In this document: in pieces, positions 19,082-26,620 of the stretch | Layout: each line of letters begins with the position of its first letter | Position numbering within the stretch: position 1 is the first letter of the stretch | Assembly: GCF_019550795.1 (NCBI RefSeq) | Contig: NZ_CP080545.1 | Coordinates: 3,568,001-3,632,000, forward strand | Reading direction: 5' to 3' | Origin: Paenibacillus sp. sptzw28 | GTDB lineage: Bacteria > Bacillota > Bacilli > Paenibacillales > Paenibacillaceae | DNA length: 64,000 nucleotides | Translations under genes and position numbers: made by a program | Notes under the pieces: generated by a model | Database searches by the model: none | Told to the model about the DNA's origin: nothing | Seen by the model: only the letters and a program-made list of their open reading frames with translations

Positions 19082-19123
19082 TATAAAAAGAAAAAGCACA
19101 TCGCTCCCGCAAGCGATGTGCTT
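19082..19123 (-). terminator. Attenuator terminator in front of bmrC
   Basis: A perfect 12-bp stem (AAGCACATCGCT with AGCGATGTGCTT, six-base loop) is followed on the minus strand by TTTTTCTTTTTATAA. It lies between the leader peptide and bmrC and would stop transcription before the exporter genes unless an alternative fold forms. Confidence 0.9.
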
Positions 19124-19138
19124 CTTCACAAAATAAAA

Positions 19139-19170
19139 GTCGCATGCCACGAGAAATCGTGACCTGCGAC
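19139..19170 (-). promoter_or_regulatory. Upstream hairpin of the bmr leader
   Basis: The transcript can pair GTCGCAGGTCACGA with TCGTGGCATGCGAC over a four-base loop (one mismatch, one wobble). It lies 18 bases after the leader peptide stop and 16 bases before the terminator stem, placing it where a stalled or released ribosome could affect folding. Confidence 0.6.
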
Positions 19171-19187
19171 CTTGGGTGCGTGAAAAC

Positions 19188-19304
19188 TTATCCGGTCATG
19201 CCCGGGTATAAGCTCTCTCTGTTCAAGGAGGCCACGAAAGTATGCAGTTGAACATTGCTGCTGTGAAGCCGATCAGAAAATGGATGAAGGTTCATGTTCA
19301 ACAT
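19188..19304 (-). CDS. bmrB: 38-residue leader peptide of bmrCD (BmrB-like)
   Basis: The frame starts ATG at 19304 with AAGGAGAG eight bases upstream and ends TAA at 19188. The product begins MLNMNLHPFSDRLHSS and ends ESLYPGMTG. It is not a membrane or binding protein by appearance. Its place between a promoter and a hairpin plus terminator ahead of bmrC matches the bmrB leader of B. subtilis, where ribosome behaviour on the leader decides whether transcription continues. The gene symbol is by position and size (bmrB is 54 codons), not by sequence identity. Confidence 0.72.
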   Translation of the reverse strand: MLNMNLHPFSDRLHSSNVQLHTFVASLNRESLYPGMTG

Positions 19305-19354
19305 GTTCGGGTCTCTCCTTTCTTTTTCCAGAGATTTCAATTTGATACTTTGTA

Positions 19355-19383
19355 AGTTAACACGGTGGTCAAACAATTGTCAA
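19355..19383 (-). promoter_or_regulatory. Candidate promoter of the bmr leader-exporter operon
   Basis: On the minus strand TTGACA (19383-19378), 17 bases, TTAACT (19360-19355; weak -10). It would give a leader start about 45 bases downstream. Confidence 0.5.
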
Positions 19384-19429
19384 TCTTATTTTTTGTAAAT
19401 CTATAATGTCATCTAATGACGGTTACCGT

Positions 19430-20629
19430 CTATTCCGCCTTCGCCGAAAGTATATCTCCTGTTTTGGCATCTATGATCACATCCAACTTATGCGGAGCAT
19501 CTCCATATTTATTCTCATAGTGAACATGCCACTTTCCATCCTGAAGTACTTTTTCTGTATGCGGTGTTGTTTTTAATGCTGTCACATAAGCATCTTCCGA
19601 CACTTCGTTCCATATCCCATCCTGCTTTAAATATAATTTGCCGTTTTCTTCTTTCCCAATTTGCTCTCCTGTATGGTCATTTAACCAGCTTGTTACTCTG
19701 TTGTCTGCTTCTGTATATTGCAAGATCTCCTGCTCTGTAACATCTCCGTCATGCACGTTAAAGACAGCATCGTAAAAGTAGTCGATCCGTTCCTTACAAT
19801 CGATGAAGCCAGGCTCTCCAGCCCCCGCGCATACTCTAAATATAAATCCTGTCACCGGTAATTCCATATTAGTTATCTCATCGATCCGATCTCCTTGTAT
19901 GATATATTTCTTCGTATCCTTATCGGCATAAGAAATCTGCGATCCTTCAGCGGTCAGGGTCAGGGCATAATTAGAATAATCAGGTTGAGGTGCTAATTTG
20001 CGTATATCATAATCGTTTAATTGTTCAAAAAAGTGGGAGATGGAGACTGAACGTTCATACTGAGGCCACAGTCCTTCGATTCGATTCCTTTTCACGACCA
20101 GCCTCTGATCGGCGATATTCAAATTAACCCGGTAATAAATAAACCCTTCCTGTTCGCGTTCAATGAATTCGTACCGCAATTGATTGATTTCTCCGCTTTG
20201 CTGATAGCCTATATCGAATTTCTCCATTCTGGCGTCTTGATTTACGTCGAATTCGTTTTTTACGGCAAGCCAGTTTTTTTCAAAATCAAGTTCGTACGCA
20301 TTGGTTCCTTCAGCGGCGATTTCGCGCGGATGCTCAAATATATAGTTCTGAACGGACGGTGCGATTAACTGGAAAATAAACAGAAATAATCCCAGATAAG
20401 CTGCGCGGTGTTTGACCGCTGCATTTAACTTCGGACGCGATAAAAAGGCAAGAAAGACGATAAACCCGAGCGGCAGCTTGATTCCATTAATGGAAAACGT
20501 GAACCCCGCCAATAATGTATATCCGATTAACTTCAAGTAGAGAGTGTTTTCATGCTCTTGTCTTTTTTTATAACAAAAATACAGGATTAACAGAATTATC
20601 CCCGGTACAACATAGGCGACCCAACTCAA
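19430..20629 (-). CDS. Membrane-anchored protein with C-terminal PepSY-like end, function unknown
   Basis: About 399 residues from a TTG start (GGAG eight bases upstream). The first 115 residues hold three or four hydrophobic segments (VPGIILLILYFCY, LGFIVFLAFLS, LGLFLFIFQLIAPS). The rest is a large extracytoplasmic part. The last 40 residues (KWHVHYENKYGD, then HKLDVIIDAKTGDILSA) look like a PepSY repeat. Two Cys residues in the outer part (RVCAGAG, IDCKER) could form a disulfide. I do not recognise the full protein. It is a single-gene unit; the sequence shows no clear link to neighbours. Confidence 0.7.
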   Translation of the reverse strand: MSWVAYVVPGIILLILYFCYKKRQEHENTLYLKLIGYTLLAGFTFSINGIKLPLGFIVFLAFLSRPKLNAAVKHRAAYLGLFLFIFQLIAPSVQNYIFEHPREIAAEGTNAYELDFEKNWLAVKNEFDVNQDARMEKFDIGYQQSGEINQLRYEFIEREQEGFIYYRVNLNIADQRLVVKRNRIEGLWPQYERSVSISHFFEQLNDYDIRKLAPQPDYSNYALTLTAEGSQISYADKDTKKYIIQGDRIDEITNMELPVTGFIFRVCAGAGEPGFIDCKERIDYFYDAVFNVHDGDVTEQEILQYTEADNRVTSWLNDHTGEQIGKEENGKLYLKQDGIWNEVSEDAYVTALKTTPHTEKVLQDGKWHVHYENKYGDAPHKLDVIIDAKTGDILSAKAE

Positions 20630-20702
20630 TGTATCATCTCCGCAGACAAATTATTTTCCTTCAATTAGACGAAAGCCGCGGGAATAAGTTCTGGTGGGAA
20701 AA

Positions 20703-20727
20703 TAAAAAAGCCGCCAAATAGGCAGCT
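20703..20727 (-). terminator. Terminator after the LysM-CAP gene
   Basis: Minus-strand stem AGCTGCC, loop TATTT, GGCGGCT (one G-T pair) followed by TTTTTATTTT. Confidence 0.85.
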
Positions 20728-20758
20728 CGCTTAGTCAATATGATATTGGCCAAACCTG

Positions 20759-21397
20759 TTATGGATTGATAAACATTTGCGACCAGTAATAGCGCATCGA
20801 ACCGCCTTCGCAATATCCGATGCCGATTTGTGAATAATTGGGGCTCAGGATGTTCTGCCGGTGAGCGGGGCTGTTCATCCATGCGTTCATTACATCCTGC
20901 GCACTGGCTTGGCCCGCGGCGATATTCTCTCCGGCGGCCGAGTAGCCAATCCGAAATGCTCTGATCATATCGAAGGGGCTGCCGTAAATCGGAGAATTGT
21001 GCGCAAAATATGCGCGGTCGCGCATGTCCTCCGCTTTAAAGAAAGCAACCCGGGAGAGCTCCCAGTTCATCGTCAGCGGATTCAATCCCGCATTTGCTCT
21101 CTCCTGATTGACGAGCCTGACGACCTCGTTTCCAATCGGCATGATGTTCATGCTCAGCATGCGCAGCGGCACCGTTATTTGTTCCCCCGGGTAAACCCAA
21201 TGCGGGTCCTTAATTTGCGGGTTAGCTTTAATGATGTCCGACAATCGGACCTTATATCGGAGTGAGATTTCCCATAGGTTGTCACCCCGGTTTACGCTGT
21301 AGGTATCCGGTTCCTGTCTGCCCTGCGCGCTTACGGCTTCAGCCGTTCCAAGAAACAGTGAAAGGAAGGCAAGTACGGCGAGAAGTTGTTTTGTCAT
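20759..21397 (-). CDS. Secreted LysM-CAP (YkwD-like) protein
   Basis: A 212-residue secreted protein. A signal peptide (residues 1-24, ending VSAQG) is followed by one LysM wall-binding repeat (about 32-76: YSVNRGDNLWEISLRYKVRL) and a CAP/SCP domain (about 88-211). The CAP signature is present in VRLVNQERANAGL, FAHNSP, GENIAAG and AWMNSPAHRQNIL. Related Bacillus proteins (YkwD, SafA-linked) bind the cell wall or spore coat. Start at 21397 with AAGGAG upstream. Monocistronic, with its own terminator. Confidence 0.9.
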   Translation of the reverse strand: MTKQLLAVLAFLSLFLGTAEAVSAQGRQEPDTYSVNRGDNLWEISLRYKVRLSDIIKANPQIKDPHWVYPGEQITVPLRMLSMNIMPIGNEVVRLVNQERANAGLNPLTMNWELSRVAFFKAEDMRDRAYFAHNSPIYGSPFDMIRAFRIGYSAAGENIAAGQASAQDVMNAWMNSPAHRQNILSPNYSQIGIGYCEGGSMRYYWSQMFINP

Positions 21398-21504
21398 TGA
21401 TCTTAACTCCTTATCGTCATATCGTTCACTGGTAATATGTACATTTCAAGGCGCCGATATCCAAACTGATCAATGGGTAAGCAGCAAAAGGCGGCAAATA
21501 AGGC

Positions 21505-21529
21505 AAGGCCGCTGGAAGCCGGCGGCCTT
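21505..21529 (-). terminator. Hairpin after the HesB-like gene
   Basis: Stem AAGGCCGC with GCGGCCTT around a nine-base loop; short T-rich sequences on both sides. It ends the aminotransferase/HesB-like unit. Confidence 0.65.
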
Positions 21530-21566
21530 TTATCTCGTTTATGTCTGATAAAGCGTTCTCATTTTA

Positions 21567-21854
21567 TCATACGACTTCCATCATGATATCATCCATATGC
21601 TCGTCAAACCGGATTCGAAGATCCTTATTATCCAAATACCAAAGGTTATTCTCCTCGATATAGAATATGATACCTTCCACAACCAGCTTAAACGCCGGAT
21701 TAACCGGTAAATCTTTCATAATGCCGAGCGAGTAACCCGGCTGGGCACTTTCACAGCCGCCGAGCCGCACGAATATTCTTAAGCAGTCACCCTCCGCCAA
21801 AGACATCTCCTTCTTATACCAGTGCGCCGCCGACGGCTCCACCAACATGCTCAT
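21567..21854 (-). CDS. HesB-like (YneR family) protein
   Basis: A 95-residue protein matching the small HesB/YneR group: EPSAAHWYKKEMSL, IFVRLGGCES, YSLGIMKDLP, IIFYIEENNLWYLD. These relate to Fe-S carrier IscA proteins but keep only one of the usual Cys residues (in GGCES), so an Fe-S scaffold role is unproven. I chose ATG at 21854, nine bases after AAGGAG; longer frames overlap the upstream gene and have no ribosome site. It begins 50 bases after the aminotransferase gene on the same strand. Confidence 0.85.
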   Translation of the reverse strand: MSMLVEPSAAHWYKKEMSLAEGDCLRIFVRLGGCESAQPGYSLGIMKDLPVNPAFKLVVEGIIFYIEENNLWYLDNKDLRIRFDEHMDDIMMEVV

Positions 21855-21903
21855 CGCTTCCATCTCCTTTTTGATTAAGTAAGGAAATCGGGCTTTCATA
21901 ATA

Positions 21904-23127
21904 TTAATATGAATCTGATGAGACAAGCATTCTGTCAAATACGGTGCATAACAGCAGGAACATGGCGTCGATTTCTTCCTCTGATACAATCAAAGGCGGC
22001 ATTAATCGGATGGTTGTCGCATTCGGAGAGTTCACCAGCAAGCCTTCCTTCAGACATTCGGCAGCGAATTTGGCGCCGACCGGTTCGGGGAGATCGAATG
22101 CAATGAGCAGCCCCCTGCCGCGTATGTGCTGTATGTTATATTTCTCCGCGAGTTCGCGTAGTCCTTCAAGAATGTATTTGCCCTGTCGTTCTGCACGGCG
22201 GGGAAGCTCAAGGTTCACAATTTCATTAACAACAGCATATCCCACAGCCATCGCCAATTGTTGGCCGGTGTAGGTTCCCCCTTGATCCCCTGCATCGAAG
22301 ATGTTATAGCGCTCTTTCGTTAACATGGCCGAAAGCGGAAAACCACCCCCAATTCCTTTCCCAAGAGTCATGACATCAGCTTGAATACCGTAATGTTCAT
22401 AAGCAAACAGCTTTCCGGTTCTTCCAAGTCCCGTTTGAATCTCGTCAAAGATCAGCAAGATGCCGTAATCGTCGCATGTTTTGCGCAGCCTGTACAAATA
22501 CTCTTCATCTGCCGGGTGAACGCCGCCCTCTCCTTGAATTAACTCTAACATAATTGCACAAGTATTTCGATCTATTGCAGCCAAACAAGAATCGAAATCG
22601 TTGAAAGGAACATGCTTAAAGCCCGGCAGCTTCGGCGCGAACAGGCTTTCCCAATGCTTCTTCCCCGTTGCGGACATCATTGCAAGCGTACGACCGTGGA
22701 AACCGTTCACGGTTGTAATAATTTCACAAGCGCCGCCCAGGTTTTTCGCGCCGTGCTTTCTGGCCAGCTTGATCGCGCTCTCATTGGCTTCCGCTCCGCT
22801 GCTGGCGAAGAATACCCTGTCAAAGCCCGAAAGTTCGGTCAACAGTTCAGCAAACTCGATCATCGGCTTATTGTAGAACGACGGACTTGAATTCACCAGA
22901 ATGGCGGCCTGCCGCTCCAAAGCTTCTTTAATCACAGCGGGCGAATGTCCCAGGCACGTTACGGCCCATCCTCCGACAAAATCCAGGTACCTCTTTCCCT
23001 CCGTATCCCACAGGTACATGCCTTCCCCGCGCTCCATTACAATCTCAGGCCGGGCCGCAGTAAACAAAATCGTTGCATTTGCCTTAGCCAATAATGAAGC
23101 CGTGTCCTCTCCCTCTTGGACCTTCAT
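21904..23127 (-). CDS. Class III aminotransferase, acetylornithine-aminotransferase-like
   Basis: A 407-residue fold-I PLP aminotransferase of subgroup III. It has SSGAEANESAIKLARKHG, the FHGRTLAMMSATG substrate/PLP stretch, FDEIQTGLGRTG and the PLP lysine in TLGKGIGGGFP. The closest known type is ArgD (N-acetylornithine:2-oxoglutarate transfer), but ornithine or GABA-type substrates cannot be excluded without other arg genes nearby. Start at ATG 23127 with GGGAGG upstream; the longer frame from 23154 has none. Confidence 0.82.
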   Translation of the reverse strand: MKVQEGEDTASLLAKANATILFTAARPEIVMERGEGMYLWDTEGKRYLDFVGGWAVTCLGHSPAVIKEALERQAAILVNSSPSFYNKPMIEFAELLTELSGFDRVFFASSGAEANESAIKLARKHGAKNLGGACEIITTVNGFHGRTLAMMSATGKKHWESLFAPKLPGFKHVPFNDFDSCLAAIDRNTCAIMLELIQGEGGVHPADEEYLYRLRKTCDDYGILLIFDEIQTGLGRTGKLFAYEHYGIQADVMTLGKGIGGGFPLSAMLTKERYNIFDAGDQGGTYTGQQLAMAVGYAVVNEIVNLELPRRAERQGKYILEGLRELAEKYNIQHIRGRGLLIAFDLPEPVGAKFAAECLKEGLLVNSPNATTIRLMPPLIVSEEEIDAMFLLLCTVFDRMLVSSDSY

Positions 23128-23457
23128 GTCTTTCCTCCCTAATCCATAATGCATAATATTACATCCATATGAATATTAATTCAATAATTTTAATAAAAAA
23201 CGGTCAGTGACCGCATTCCTTACGTCCTGACCAATGACTCGCTGTTCCGATAACTTGTAGCGGTTATGTAATTACTTATTATCTTTGAAGAGATTTCCAC
23301 TGCTTATTGGGATGATTGCGGTTCGAAAAGACCAAGCGATCCTGGAGCCGACCGGCGTAATTCCGTATTGAGAACAAAAACAAGCATGTGCCCGGTCAGA
23401 AGGAATTTGAAAATGAACAGAACCAGTATCTGCTGTAATGAACGCTTGCTATGAAAT
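23128..23457. other. Intergenic region, nothing definite
   Basis: About 330 bases with no supported gene. It holds an AT-rich upstream region for the aminotransferase and a short perfect palindrome CGGTCAGTGACCG at 23201-23213 beside an A-run. No clear riboswitch fold or Fur box was seen. Confidence 0.5.
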
Positions 23458-23485
23458 AAAAGCGCACACCGTAGTGTACGCTTTT
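23458..23485 (-). terminator. Terminator of the esterase gene
   Basis: Minus-strand stem AAAAGCGTACAC, loop TACG, GTGTGCGCTTTT (one G-T pair), then ATTT. Confidence 0.8.
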
Positions 23486-23508
23486 CATTCTTCGCGATGC
23501 GCAGATCA

Positions 23509-24528
23509 TTAGGATAAATTCAGTTTCAGCCAATCGAATGATTTTTGCCCGCTTACCTCGTGCACTCCGTGGAAGAGGTCGCAGGCGAACCGTTCTTCCG
23601 CCTCTTCACTGCCGTAAATCGCCTGCAGCTCCCGGACGGCTTTACTAAAGCCGGCTGCCGGAAATATTGGATCCTCGTCGCCGGACTCCAGAAACAACGG
23701 ACGCGGCGCAATCAGCCCCATCAGTTCAGGCAGCTCCGCCTGCATCAGTATGCCTGGCGTATAATTGCATATACAGTGTTGGATAGCGATTATACTGTCT
23801 TTGAAAGTGTTCGGGAAGCCGATCAGTACTGCAGCACCTATGCGCTCATCCAGCGCCGCAGTAACATAAGAGATGAGCGAGCCGCCGGAGAAGCCGACAA
23901 TTCCGATCCTCTCGGGATCTATCTCTTCACGAGTACTGAAATAATCGAGAGTCTTCAGCATTTCCGTCACGCGAAGCCCGGTAAGCGTCTTACCGAGCAT
24001 CAGCAGCTGTGTCGACATCCGGTAGCAGGAGCTCGGCGCGTCCGGATCTTTCGCCAAATCGGCCTGCATGCGGCGTTCGCCGAAGCCGATCACATCCGGC
24101 GCAATGACAACCATCCCTTTCCTGACGAGCTGCACCGCAAAGTGGTTATATATACCGGGCTTGCCCGTATCGGGAGTTCCGTCCTCAAGCATGCCGCAAA
24201 TTTGCCGGCTGCCATAGCCATGCCCATGCACCGCGATTACGCCGGGAAGCTTACCCGTCATACCGTCCGGTATCAGTACATAAGCGCCGAACGTAAGTCC
24301 CGGTATGGCCGAGAGCTCCACTCTCTCGCGTATGTAACCGTCGCATTGCACTCTTTCGAGCACTTCCGGACTGAAATCAAGTTCACGTTCAAATTCGCCA
24401 AGAGAGTCCCGCAGCGATCTCTTCAACCGGTTTTTCCTCTGCTCCGGCGTTTCCCCCGCAGCTTCGAATTCCCGTTGTCCAGCCGCCTGATCGTACAAGC
24501 GCTCCAAATAAGTATCTCCCGTCCACAT
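23509..24528 (-). CDS. Alpha/beta hydrolase, acetyl-esterase-like (Abhydrolase_7 type)
   Basis: A 339-residue cytoplasmic hydrolase without signal peptide. The nucleophile elbow is GFSGGS, the acid region LESGDEDPIFP and the His in DLFHGVHEVSG; the oxyanion part is AVHGHGYGSRQ. This set is typical of large acetyl-xylan-esterase-like or dienelactone-hydrolase-like enzymes that act on sugar esters. It follows the broken GH97 gene and the sugar-binding protein gene on the same strand, so deacetylation of imported plant oligosaccharides is plausible (inference). Start at 24528, ribosome site GGTGGAG. Confidence 0.85.
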   Translation of the reverse strand: MWTGDTYLERLYDQAAGQREFEAAGETPEQRKNRLKRSLRDSLGEFERELDFSPEVLERVQCDGYIRERVELSAIPGLTFGAYVLIPDGMTGKLPGVIAVHGHGYGSRQICGMLEDGTPDTGKPGIYNHFAVQLVRKGMVVIAPDVIGFGERRMQADLAKDPDAPSSCYRMSTQLLMLGKTLTGLRVTEMLKTLDYFSTREEIDPERIGIVGFSGGSLISYVTAALDERIGAAVLIGFPNTFKDSIIAIQHCICNYTPGILMQAELPELMGLIAPRPLFLESGDEDPIFPAAGFSKAVRELQAIYGSEEAEERFACDLFHGVHEVSGQKSFDWLKLNLS

Positions 24529-24567
24529 TTCACTCCACCTGCTTTCTTAATTGTTATAAATTCCACT

Positions 24568-25277
24568 TTACTTCGTATCAGCGGCCTTGGGAACAAGCCG
24601 GATAGCCTGACCGCCGGAAGGTGCCAGCAATGAATGCAGCTCCGTCGCCGCGTTCACCTCGCGTATCGTAACGGAAACCTTCGTTCTCGCCTGAGTATCC
24701 TCCATTGCATCGGAATAAATGTAAGCAAGGTACCGGCATTCCTTAGCAGCCTGCCTGCCGTCTGCCCAATGACACGGTGCTGCAAGCGGAAGCACCGAAC
24801 GGACAAGTTCATCAGCCCTCTCGCCTTCCAGCGTCGTATCCATATTATCATAACCGACATATTCCGTTATAAGGCCGCTAAGCTGGCTGAGCAGCGCACC
24901 GCTGCTCTATATCGGGAGCCAGCAGCATCCGCGGATGATCCACAAGTCCTGCTTCGGTGATCGCAGCATAAGTTCCATCCGGAAACACGACAGTGAGCGG
25001 ACGCTCGCAATCAGGCTTTAATTCGCTGACGGCGACAGGATGGTATTCCCCCTCCGCGCCGCGGTGCTCATATGCAATGCAACCCTGCGGCAAATTAAAC
25101 TGGCTGCATTCCCCCGTTATGACGACACTTGGACCCAAATGCGGCTGTTCAGGCAGGATATAGCGGAAAGCGGCTCCTTCATTGTAAGCCCGGAATTCAA
25201 GCTGCAGAATGCGGCCCTTCCCAACCTTCATGCTTACCTTCAGCGCGTTATAGTGATCATTCTCGATAGCCGCAGCA
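24568..25277 (-). pseudogene. Remnant of a GH97-family glycosidase gene (N-domain and C-tail fragments)
   Basis: Two minus-strand frames carry pieces of one family. The first (about 25270-24878) contains RILQLEFRAYNEGAAFRY, VVITGECSQFNLP and YAAITEAGLVDHPRMLL, the pattern of the GH97 N-terminal beta-domain. The second (about 24891-24568) ends IREVNAATELHSLLAPSGGQ then AIRL, resembling the GH97 C-terminal domain. The catalytic barrel between them and the first part of the N-domain are missing, and the frames differ. Intact members exceed 600 residues. The reading frame of the N-piece continues back into the stop region of the binding-protein gene, as if a deletion ended there. Assignment of the second piece is less certain than the first. 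Confidence 0.6.
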
Positions 25278-26594
25278 TCATTTGGGAAGCGCCGCCTCTT
25301 GTCTATCCCACTCCCGGTCCGCCATTTTCATCGCTTCTTCCACGGTATAGCTGCCGCTGAGCATATCCTGCACCAATTTATAGAACCAATTGCGGAAATC
25401 CGGGGGGAGGTCATTCTTTCCCCAGAAACTACTCATCATCAACGATTTTTTCGTTTTCGGGTCATTCATGATGGCGAGTACCTTGCGCATCGGCTGGGTC
25501 GTCTTGTAGCTGATGTATGCTGAAGTGGAAGGAATACCGCCGACAACCGACAGATAATTCGGATATTGTTCCTCGTTAAAGAAGAAATACAGAAACTGCT
25601 TTATCACCTTGAGCTTGTCCGGATCGGCAGCCGCATCGCTTGAGATCGACCATCCTGCCGGAGACGGCAGCCCGTTTACAACGATATTCCCTTCGTTATC
25701 GGGAAGCGCGAAAAATCCGAGCTCGAAGCCGGCATCGATCTCAAGTATTTGCCGGAACATCCATGGGCCGGAGTAAAGCATCGCCGCTTTACCGTATGCA
25801 AGGTACGAAGCTGTCTGGTTGTCGGCAATAGTGATAAATTTCGGGTCAACATCCCCGTTCTTCCATAATTCAGACAGCTGCTTCATCGCTTTCATCGGCC
25901 CCGCATCGGTCCAGCTTACTTGACCGGCTGTGCGCTGCGCATTCCAGTCCGGATTATCGGCGTATACATTATCCATCAGAAATTTGTTGACCCAGAAGCC
26001 CATATGCCAGATATCCTTGCCTCCGACGACGATCGGGGTGATGCCCAGCCGTTTGATCTTGGCGCAATCCTCCAGAAACTCCCGATACGTTCGCGGTTCC
26101 CTGCTAATGCCGGCCTGCCGAAAAATCTCCTTGTTGTAAATGATCCCCTGCGGCGCGGGCAGCTCTAACGGAGCATTGTACACCTTGCCGTTAACCGTCG
26201 GAATGCTGCGGAAAAGCATGGTCAAGTCTTCAGGCAGCTCGGCGATCAGCCCGGCATCCGCAAACATTTGCGTATCGCGCATCTCAACAAGGTCCGGAAA
26301 CTCGCCAACGGCATCTTTCGTTTTCAAGTACTCCAGATACGTTCCGCTCCCGGAATTTATTTCGGTTATCGTGATATTGGGATGCGACCGCTCGAAGGCG
26401 GCGATCATAGTCGACACCGCTTGTTTATGAGCGACATCGCCGCCTGCGTAGACGATCGAAAAGGAAAACTGCTTCTGCTGATCCTCTTCCACGGCTGCAT
26501 GGTCGGTGTTATTGGAGAAACTGCATCCGGATAACAAGAACGCGAACACTGCGGCAAGCACCAGAAACCTTGCCAATGTCTTCTTTATGTTCAC
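25278..26594 (-). CDS. Sugar ABC transporter binding lipoprotein
   Basis: A 438-residue family-1 extracellular solute-binding protein. Signal peptide with lipobox LLSGC (Cys at about 24). Typical stretches are AFERSHPNITITEINSG, FPDLVEMRD, GIIYNKEIFRQAG and AMLYSGPWMFRQ. GTG start at 26594 with GGGGGG upstream. It lies 26 bases after the YesN-type regulator gene, so it belongs to that unit. No permease genes follow; the next genes are a broken GH97 gene and an esterase, so it may rely on permeases elsewhere or have lost them. Confidence 0.88.
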   Translation of the reverse strand: MNIKKTLARFLVLAAVFAFLLSGCSFSNNTDHAAVEEDQQKQFSFSIVYAGGDVAHKQAVSTMIAAFERSHPNITITEINSGSGTYLEYLKTKDAVGEFPDLVEMRDTQMFADAGLIAELPEDLTMLFRSIPTVNGKVYNAPLELPAPQGIIYNKEIFRQAGISREPRTYREFLEDCAKIKRLGITPIVVGGKDIWHMGFWVNKFLMDNVYADNPDWNAQRTAGQVSWTDAGPMKAMKQLSELWKNGDVDPKFITIADNQTASYLAYGKAAMLYSGPWMFRQILEIDAGFELGFFALPDNEGNIVVNGLPSPAGWSISSDAAADPDKLKVIKQFLYFFFNEEQYPNYLSVVGGIPSTSAYISYKTTQPMRKVLAIMNDPKTKKSLMMSSFWGKNDLPPDFRNWFYKLVQDMLSGSYTVEEAMKMADREWDRQEAALPK

Positions 26595-26620
26595 TTGCGA
26601 TCCCCCCGGCTGTCACTAGT

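Noticed and set aside
23201..23213. Palindrome CGGTCAGTGACCG next to an A-run as a terminator
   Set aside because: The palindrome has no room for a loop, leaving at most a 5-bp stem, and no gene on the minus strand ends just before it.
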